DNA of 10,485 nt, from the NCBI GenBank assembly GCA_009778015.1, contig WRKS01000009.1, forward strand, positions 1 through 10,485, given 5' to 3'. Positions 5,880 through 10,485 of the stretch are shown in pieces. A program made the position numbers and the translations under genes. Numbering within the stretch: the first letter of the stretch is position 1; each line of letters begins with the position of its first letter. Source of the stretch: Candidatus Saccharimonadota bacterium (lineage in GTDB: Bacteria; Patescibacteriota; Saccharimonadia; Saccharimonadales; Saccharimonadaceae). The notes under the pieces were generated by a model. That model was not told the origin of the DNA and ran no database searches. It saw only the letters and a list, made by a program, of their open reading frames with translations.

Positions 5880-7240
5880 AAATCTTAAAAAACAAATTTA
5901 CCAACACGACTACTTACCAGTTGCGTTATGTCTTGCTGTATATTATTATCGGAGCGTTGTTGCTTGGCTCAATCATTGCGATGCCTGCGCTAACCGGTAT
6001 GCGTCTGTCCGAGGCAGAGCAGGCCAGCGCGCTAACATCTATAAGCCCAGATCTGCACTTGGCGAATTTCCCATACCACTTGTTGCAAGGTTTATCGGTT
6101 CACCTATTGGGGCTAAATCCGCTGGCGATTAAGTTGCCGTCTATTGTGCTAGGCATTATTACGGCCATTTTAATCACGCTCCTGCTTAACCGCTGGTATC
6201 GCAACCTGACCGCTTTTACCGCGACGGCGTTGATTGTTTCTAGCGTTGCTTTCCTTAATTTGACCGGCCAGGGCACGCCCGACATCCTCTACGTGTTGTT
6301 TCCGGTCTTGATGCTGTGGCTCGGGTCGCAAATCATTGACGAGAAGCCAAAGATAACGACGGTGGTCGCACTGGCGGTTACGACGATTATATCGCTATTT
6401 ATACCTTATATGGTATATTTTAACATAGCCCTTTTCTTTTTGATTATAACTCACCCACACCTCAGATTTAGCCTCGTGCAAATCCCGAAGCGGGCGATTG
6501 TGATTGCTATTATTGCGACCGTGGCGATGTTAGTGCCGCTGGTCTTCTTTATGGAGGGCTTTGAGGTTTGGCGTTTTGTCGGGCCGGATTTGAACATGAT
6601 GCACAACGCCGCTACCGCTTGGGGGCAAATCGCCGGCCTGAACGAGCCGCTGGCCTGGTTCTCGCTGCCGGTCTTGGCCTTGGCGGCCATCGGTATCTGG
6701 GCCACATTCCAAGATTACCATATCGCACGGAACCACATTGTCTTTATACTGATAGTGGTCGTAGCACTGGCGTCGCTTTTCTTCCCGCCATTCTTCGCGA
6801 TTGCAATACTTTTGATTACGATTCTGGTCGGCAACGGCTTGGGCTTTTTAATCAAAAATTGGCGCGGGATTTTCCCGCACAATATCTACGCGACTTTGAT
6901 TGCGCTTATGCCATTAGTGGCATTTTGTCTCCTGATTGCGATGGGCAGTATTAACTTCTTTTATATCGCACCAAGGACAATCACCGGCGTCCATTATGCG
7001 GCGAATACCGACTATCAGTTGCTAGACGAAAGCCTGCAAGAAGGCGACAGGCTAGTGATCAAAAACGGCGCGGCGTTCTACGACGCAGCTTTCCCCGGCC
7101 ACCAAGTTAACGAAAGCTTAGACGACCTAAACGGCGGCCGCATTATCTCTGACCACCCAATTTCCACCAATCGGCGGCTGGAGCGGATTATCACCAACAG
7201 TAGCGCGACTCAAGCGGCGCGATTTTACATTTACAGATAA
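5876..7240 (+). CDS. Polytopic membrane protein, GT-C/RgtA-like glycosyltransferase fold
   Basis: A 454-aa protein with about ten to eleven predicted membrane spans, including roughly 18-38, 84-104, 110-128, 135-150, two in 160-192, 205-225, 258-278, 286-320 and 336-358. A soluble C-terminal domain of about 90 residues follows (from about 365). The first extracytoplasmic loop holds RLSEAEQA and then NFPYHLLQGLSVHLLGLNPL with AIKLPSIVLG, matching the pattern of the PMT/ArnT-like GT-C superfamily: an acidic catalytic motif in loop 1, then a helix with LP-S. These enzymes move sugars from lipid-linked donors to proteins or lipids outside the membrane. The start is GTG at 5876, overlapping the DHH stop in GTGA, with GAGGA at 5866-5870 as Shine-Dalgarno. 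The donor and acceptor are unknown, and the functional call is by fold pattern only. Confidence 0.75.
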   Translation: MKILKNKFTNTTTYQLRYVLLYIIIGALLLGSIIAMPALTGMRLSEAEQASALTSISPDLHLANFPYHLLQGLSVHLLGLNPLAIKLPSIVLGIITAILITLLLNRWYRNLTAFTATALIVSSVAFLNLTGQGTPDILYVLFPVLMLWLGSQIIDEKPKITTVVALAVTTIISLFIPYMVYFNIALFFLIITHPHLRFSLVQIPKRAIVIAIIATVAMLVPLVFFMEGFEVWRFVGPDLNMMHNAATAWGQIAGLNEPLAWFSLPVLALAAIGIWATFQDYHIARNHIVFILIVVVALASLFFPPFFAIAILLITILVGNGLGFLIKNWRGIFPHNIYATLIALMPLVAFCLLIAMGSINFFYIAPRTITGVHYAANTDYQLLDESLQEGDRLVIKNGAAFYDAAFPGHQVNESLDDLNGGRIISDHPISTNRRLERIITNSSATQAARFYIYR

Positions 7241-7277
7241 AAACTTTTGCTTTGTGCTTGTGTTTATGAAAAGGGTT

Positions 7278-7286
7278 TGATATACT
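7278..7286 (+). promoter_or_regulatory. Extended -10 promoter for the GT4-GH57 operon
   Basis: TGATATACT (TG at 7278-7279, TATACT at 7281-7286) lies 7 nt before the ATG at 7294. A weak -35 TTGTGT sits at 7258-7263 with a 17-bp spacer. The spacing suggests a leaderless transcript from 7294, or a leader of about 15 nt for the second ATG at 7309. Confidence 0.55.
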
Positions 7287-7293
7287 GGTAAAT

Positions 7294-8568
7294 ATGAGGC
7301 GAGGTAAGATGCGAATTTTGATGTTGGGCTGGGAATTACCTCCTCACAATAGTGGCGGGCTCGGAGTGGCTTGCTACCATATGGCGCACGCTCTGGCCAA
7401 AAAGGGCGGCGATATTTCTTTTGTCTTACCCTATCAAGCCGACCACAACTGCAAGTTTATGAACATCTTAGCGGCGACTCATCTGGACCCGCTGGAGCGT
7501 TTCGGCGGCAGCGCTTACGATCACCTTGATTTGACCGCGCCTACTTTTGAGAGCGACCATGGCGGCTTTTCTATCCGTGATGTCCAAGCCAAGTATATTG
7601 AGTTTGTGACCAAGCACCTCAAGGACAATAACTACGACGTGATCCACGCACACGACTGGCTAACCTTAGAGGCGGGCGTGGCGGCTAAGCTGGCCTACGG
7701 CGTGCCGCTGATTGCACATATCCACGCGACCGAGTTTGACCGGAGCGGCGGCGACCGCGGCAACCCGATTATCCACGAGATTGAGCGCGAAGGCCTACTG
7801 ATGGCCGACAAAATCTTGGCCGTGTCCGAATACACCAGGCGCCTAATCCACGAACACTACGAGATTCCATTGGATAAGATTGAGGTCGCCCATAACGGTT
7901 TTGACCCAGACGAGTGGGGCGAGTACGACTACGATCCGGCCAACTTGGCGTATATTGAGCAAAAAAAGCAGAGTGGCTATACGGTCATCTCAACTATCTC
8001 GCGCTTGACGATCCAAAAGGGCTTGGTGCATCTGCTGCGCGCCTTTGCGTTGGCGCTGAAGTTTAACCCCAAAATGCTCTTGGTGATTGCCGGCGACGGC
8101 GACCAGAGAGACGAGTTGTTGGCGCTTTCGGCCGAGTTGGGCGTGATGCAAAAAGTGCTCTTTACTGGCTTTATCCGCGGCCGCGAAATCCGCGACATCT
8201 ACTCTAGCGCGGATATTTTTGTGATGAGCAGCCGTTCCGAGCCGTTTGGCTTGACAGCCTTTGAAGCCGCGCACCATGGTAGCGCGGTGGTCTTGACCCG
8301 CCAATCTGGCGTAGCCGAGGTGTTGATGAATGTGCTGAAATACGATTTCTGGGACGAGCACCGCTTGGCCGATATCTTGGTCAACATATCTCAGTCCAAG
8401 GGCCTGATGGAGGATTTACAAAAAGACGTTAGGCGCGAATACACCAAGTTGCCGTGGAGCAAGGTGGCCGATGTGATTTTGGGCGCCTACAAGTCCACGT
8501 TGCGCGGCGTGGCTGCCTTTAAGGCCGCGAGACTAAAACCAGAGAAGCGAGCAAGGAGAGCGGGATGA
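7294..8568 (+). CDS. GT4-family glycosyltransferase, glycogen/starch-synthase-like
   Basis: A 424-aa cytoplasmic GT-B-fold enzyme. The N-terminal domain has the loop GWELPPHNSGGLG (12-24), typical of glycogen synthases, and HAHDW (118-122). The C-terminal nucleotide-sugar domain has SRLTIQKG (236-243, Arg237 and Lys242 for phosphate contacts), AGDGDQRDEL, and the EX7E pair Glu316...Glu324 in SRSEPFGLTAFEA. It probably transfers glucose from an NDP-glucose donor to a growing alpha-glucan. Two starts are possible: ATG 7294, which follows the -10 directly, or ATG 7309 preceded by GAGG at 7301-7304, giving the usual MRILMLGWE start. Its stop overlaps the start of the GH57 gene in ATGA, so synthesis and remodelling enzymes are coupled. 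A role in trehalose or exopolysaccharide synthesis is a less likely alternative. Confidence 0.85.
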   Translation: MRRGKMRILMLGWELPPHNSGGLGVACYHMAHALAKKGGDISFVLPYQADHNCKFMNILAATHLDPLERFGGSAYDHLDLTAPTFESDHGGFSIRDVQAKYIEFVTKHLKDNNYDVIHAHDWLTLEAGVAAKLAYGVPLIAHIHATEFDRSGGDRGNPIIHEIEREGLLMADKILAVSEYTRRLIHEHYEIPLDKIEVAHNGFDPDEWGEYDYDPANLAYIEQKKQSGYTVISTISRLTIQKGLVHLLRAFALALKFNPKMLLVIAGDGDQRDELLALSAELGVMQKVLFTGFIRGREIRDIYSSADIFVMSSRSEPFGLTAFEAAHHGSAVVLTRQSGVAEVLMNVLKYDFWDEHRLADILVNISQSKGLMEDLQKDVRREYTKLPWSKVADVILGAYKSTLRGVAAFKAARLKPEKRARRAG

Positions 8569-9743
8569 GCAAGCCGACGATAGTATTGTATCTACATATG
8601 CACCAACCGTGGCGCGTGCGCCCTTACTCTTTATTTGAGGTAGGAAAAGACCATAACTACTATGGCTCGGACAATGAGCGAGTATTTAATAAGGTAGCCG
8701 AGAAGTCCTACCGGCCAATGCTGACGCTGCTCGGCAAGCTACTAGACAAACACCCGGATTTCGCGTTTTCGCTCTCGGTTACCGGGACATTTTTAGAGCA
8801 CGCAGAACTGTGGGGCGGAGATATTATAAAACAATTGCAAGAGTTAGTCAAGACAGGCCGGGTAGAAATTGTGGCCGAGACCTACCACCACTCGCTAGCC
8901 TTCTTTTACAACGAGGCAGAATTTGAGGACCAGGTTAAAATGCACCAAGCCAAGATTAAAGAGCTGTTTGGCGTCCAGTCAACGGCGTTTCGCAACACCG
9001 AGCTGGCCTACAATGACGCGCTGGCCGAAAAGGTGGCAAACATGGGCTTTAAGACAGTGCTAGCCGAGGGCTGGGACAAGATTTTGGGGTGGCGCGGTCC
9101 CGGCTATGTTTATGACGCCAAGGCGTCAAAGCCGTTACGTTTGCTACTCAAGAACTACCGCCTATCCGACGATATCGCCTTTCGGTTCTCGGACAAAAAA
9201 TGGAGCGAGCACCCGCTCTCGGCCCAAAAATATCTAGCTTGGGCCAAAGAAGCGACTATCAATCAGCCGCTATTAAACTTATTTATGGACTTTGAGACAT
9301 TTGGCGAGCACCAGTGGGCCGACACCGGGATTTTCAAGTTCTTTGAAAAATTTGTAGAGATGTGGTTTAAGAGTGATGGGGCGTTTGCTAAGGTTTCGGA
9401 CGCTGCATACGCCCACGAACCAAAAGACGTCATTTCAATGCCCGAGACGGTAACTTGGGCCGACACCGAACGCGATTTAACCGCGTGGGTCGGCAACGCG
9501 ATGCAGCGCGAGAGTTTAGCGCATCTCTATTCGCTACTACCCGAGATCAAAAAACGCAACGATGACAAGTTGCTCTACGACTTCAGGAACCTCTCTACCA
9601 GCGACCACTCGTATTATATGTGTACCAAATATTGGAACGACGGCGACGTTCACGCCTACTTTTCGGCCTACGAGTCGCCCTATGACGCCTTCTTGTTTGT
9701 GACGAACGCGATAAGAGACGTAGAGTATCGGGCACGCATGTAA
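8565..9743 (+). CDS. GH57-family glycoside hydrolase (alpha-amylase-like)
   Basis: A 392-aa protein with the five conserved regions of family GH57: region 1 LHMHQPW (His-Gln-Pro at 13-15); region 2 SVTGTFLEH (71-79); region 3 AFRNTELAYND, where Glu146 fits the catalytic nucleophile; region 4 MDFETFGEH, where Asp242 fits the acid/base; region 5 WADTERDLTAWVGNAMQR (298-315). The (beta/alpha)7 domain is present with only a short helical C-terminus, so this is a compact catalytic-only member. It has no signal peptide and is therefore intracellular. GH57 enzymes cleave or transfer alpha-1,4 (or 1,6) glucosidic bonds. Its start overlaps the GT4 stop by 4 nt, with AAGGAG upstream, which fits joint handling of a storage glucan. 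Amylase, transferase or branching activity cannot be told apart here. Confidence 0.9.
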   Translation: MSKPTIVLYLHMHQPWRVRPYSLFEVGKDHNYYGSDNERVFNKVAEKSYRPMLTLLGKLLDKHPDFAFSLSVTGTFLEHAELWGGDIIKQLQELVKTGRVEIVAETYHHSLAFFYNEAEFEDQVKMHQAKIKELFGVQSTAFRNTELAYNDALAEKVANMGFKTVLAEGWDKILGWRGPGYVYDAKASKPLRLLLKNYRLSDDIAFRFSDKKWSEHPLSAQKYLAWAKEATINQPLLNLFMDFETFGEHQWADTGIFKFFEKFVEMWFKSDGAFAKVSDAAYAHEPKDVISMPETVTWADTERDLTAWVGNAMQRESLAHLYSLLPEIKKRNDDKLLYDFRNLSTSDHSYYMCTKYWNDGDVHAYFSAYESPYDAFLFVTNAIRDVEYRARM

Positions 9744-9759
9744 GCGCCGAGTTTAGGGC

Positions 9760-9789
9760 TTGACACGGTGCCTCGGCTTAGTGTATACT
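9760..9789 (+). promoter_or_regulatory. Strong sigma-70-type promoter before the 168-aa gene
   Basis: A consensus -35 TTGACA (9760-9765), an 18-bp spacer and a -10 TATACT (9784-9789). Transcription would begin near 9796, leaving a short leader with a purine-rich AAGGGGAG Shine-Dalgarno right before the ATG at 9815. This is the best promoter match in the window, suggesting the product is abundant. Confidence 0.75.
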
Positions 9790-9814
9790 GGGGGTAAATC
9801 ATAAAAAGGGGAGT

Positions 9815-10321
9815 ATGCCAGACAAACAATTTCGTCGTCTGAAGACACTACTGCAAGAGGCAGAAACCAACCTTGCGGCGGCGCGCGAGTTGCTTTCAAG
9901 CGTGTTGGCGGATGATGGCGCAGTGGTGGCCCCGGCCGACCCAGTCACGGCTACCGACGGCAAGGTAGTAGAAGGCATCTTTGACGGCCAAGTGATGATT
10001 GGCCCAGACAACCGCAATTACCCGGTGCCATCTAACTATGCTTCCAAGTCTAAATTGGTAGAGGGCGATGTCCTAAAATTGACAATCACCCCAGAGGGCA
10101 ATTTCCTCTACAAGCAGATTGACCCAGTAGCGCGGCGCAACGCCGTGGGGGTGCTCAAGATGCGCGACGGCGTCTATTATGCCGATGTGGACGGTAAGGA
10201 CTACCGAGTATTATTGGCGAGCGTAACATTCTTCAAGCTCAAGGTTGGCGAGCGAGTCGCCGTGATTGTGCCGGCCGAGAACGCCGACGCTTCGTGGGCC
10301 GCGGTAGAGATGGCCCTGTAA
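9815..10321 (+). CDS. Hypothetical protein: N-terminal coiled coil plus two related beta-rich modules
   Basis: A 168-aa soluble protein of no assigned function. Residues 5-32 form a heptad-like amphipathic helix (FRRLKTLLQEAETNLAAARE). Residues about 49-105 and 110-166 look like two copies of one beta-rich module: each begins V-x-G, carries an aromatic-V or Y-x-V strand, then a K-L-x-V/E-G-(D/E)-x-(V/L) turn (SKLVEGDVLKLTI versus FKLKVGERVAVIV) and ends in a strand. The second copy is more diverged. I have the impression that similar proteins occur in other Patescibacteria, but cannot confirm it. It has its own strong promoter and an intrinsic terminator, so it is a single-gene unit. The small size, charge and lack of membrane spans fit a cytoplasmic or nucleic-acid-associated protein; that is inference. 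Confidence 0.8.
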   Translation: MPDKQFRRLKTLLQEAETNLAAARELLSSVLADDGAVVAPADPVTATDGKVVEGIFDGQVMIGPDNRNYPVPSNYASKSKLVEGDVLKLTITPEGNFLYKQIDPVARRNAVGVLKMRDGVYYADVDGKDYRVLLASVTFFKLKVGERVAVIVPAENADASWAAVEMAL

Positions 10322-10343
10322 GACTGCAATAACATTAACTTTG

Positions 10344-10364
10344 TCGCGCTTAGGCGCGATTTTT
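10344..10364 (+). terminator. Intrinsic terminator after the 168-aa gene
   Basis: TCGCGC pairs with GCGCGA across a TTAG loop, followed directly by five T. It starts 22 bp after the stop codon at 10319-10321. Confidence 0.85.
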
Positions 10365-10366
10365 AC

Positions 10367-10415
10367 CTCACCCCCCACATACATTTAGTAGCCTAATAGT
10401 ATGGTGCGGTGGGAG
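10367..10415 (-). repeat. 49-bp repeat, right copy (inverted relative to 368-416)
   Basis: Its reverse complement is identical over 49 bp to 368-416. It holds the last codons and stop of the right-hand cassette plus 18 bases of 3' flank. The two copies face each other across about 10 kb. Confidence 0.9.
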
Positions 10416-10485
10416 TAGATGTTACTGGTGCCGCCGGCTTGAATCGCTGCTATAAACGCAAATACTCCAGCAGCAATGCCCCCTT
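10385..10485 (-). CDS. Partial C-terminal cassette, start off the right edge
   Basis: On the minus strand the last 32 codons are open and stop at TAA (10387-10385). The peptide includes AAGVFAFIAAIQ and ends SNIYSHRTILLGY. It aligns with the left cassette (NSGVFAYRRVAG...SHRTILLGY) but is two residues longer in the middle and differs at many third positions, so it is a diverged paralog and not a recent duplicate. The final block, including the untranslated flank, is identical to the left copy, pointing to recent exchange or constraint at the 3' boundary. The bulk of the gene lies beyond the window. Function is unknown. Confidence 0.65.
   Translation of the reverse strand, partial: GGIAAGVFAFIAAIQAGGTSNIYSHRTILLGY

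Noticed and set aside
5048..8387. Minus-strand open frames over the DHH, membrane and GT4 genes (for example 5048-5455, 7990-8361)
   Set aside because: They lie antisense to genes with recognisable conserved motifs and have low-complexity products.
368..10415. Diversity-generating retroelement variable repeat pair
   Set aside because: The two cassette ends differ at many non-adenine positions and in length, and no reverse transcriptase or adenine-biased template repeat is visible in the window.
368..10415. Terminal inverted repeats of a transposon
   Set aside because: The repeats lie inside coding ends of paralogous genes, no transposase or target duplication is visible, and the interior is housekeeping genes.

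Overview
The window looks like a piece of a small-genome bacterium with mid-range GC, most plausibly from the Patescibacteria/CPR radiation and perhaps Saccharibacteria. That placement is an inference from the gene families: a divergent RecR, a YbaB protein, a DHH phosphoesterase with an atypical first motif, a GT4/GH57 polysaccharide pair, and short coiled-coil or surface proteins of unknown function. UGA is used as an ordinary stop codon (stops at 5877-5879 and 8566-8568), so the UGA=Gly code of Gracilibacteria/Absconditabacteria is excluded. No marker gene settles the lineage.

Left edge (1-460): two paralogous C-terminal coding cassettes run head-to-head away from a perfect 26-bp palindrome (109-134), one off the left end on the minus strand and one on the plus strand ending at 398. 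A bidirectional hairpin terminator and a minus-strand tRNA-Asn(GTT) follow. Right edge (10367-10485): the end of a third cassette of the same family points inward on the minus strand. It shares its last 49 bp, in inverted orientation, exactly with the left cassette. The roughly 10-kb interior is therefore flanked by inverted cassettes, a layout like a shufflon segment or an inverted paralog pair. This is the most unusual feature of the window.

Interior: a 738-aa envelope protein on the minus strand (596-2812) has a signal anchor, a Cys-Pro-X repeat, MBG-like repeats, two fibronectin-like modules and a basic C-terminal tail. It diverges from a MerR-family regulator with a GyrI-like effector domain (2982-3788), and its own predicted promoter has the 19-bp spacer typical of MerR-controlled promoters. 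Then, all on the plus strand: ybaB and recR (recombinational repair); a DHH phosphoesterase overlapping a GT-C-like multi-membrane-span protein; a GT4 glycogen-synthase-like transferase overlapping a GH57 glycosidase (a likely storage-glucan pair); and a 168-aa conserved-looking unknown protein with a strong promoter and an intrinsic terminator.

Several promoters place the -10 box only 5-7 nt before the ATG, suggesting leaderless transcripts. There is no gene-free stretch over 300 bases; the longest is the 169-bp divergent intergenic region at 2813-2981. No IS element, CRISPR array, recombinase or reverse transcriptase is present in the window.
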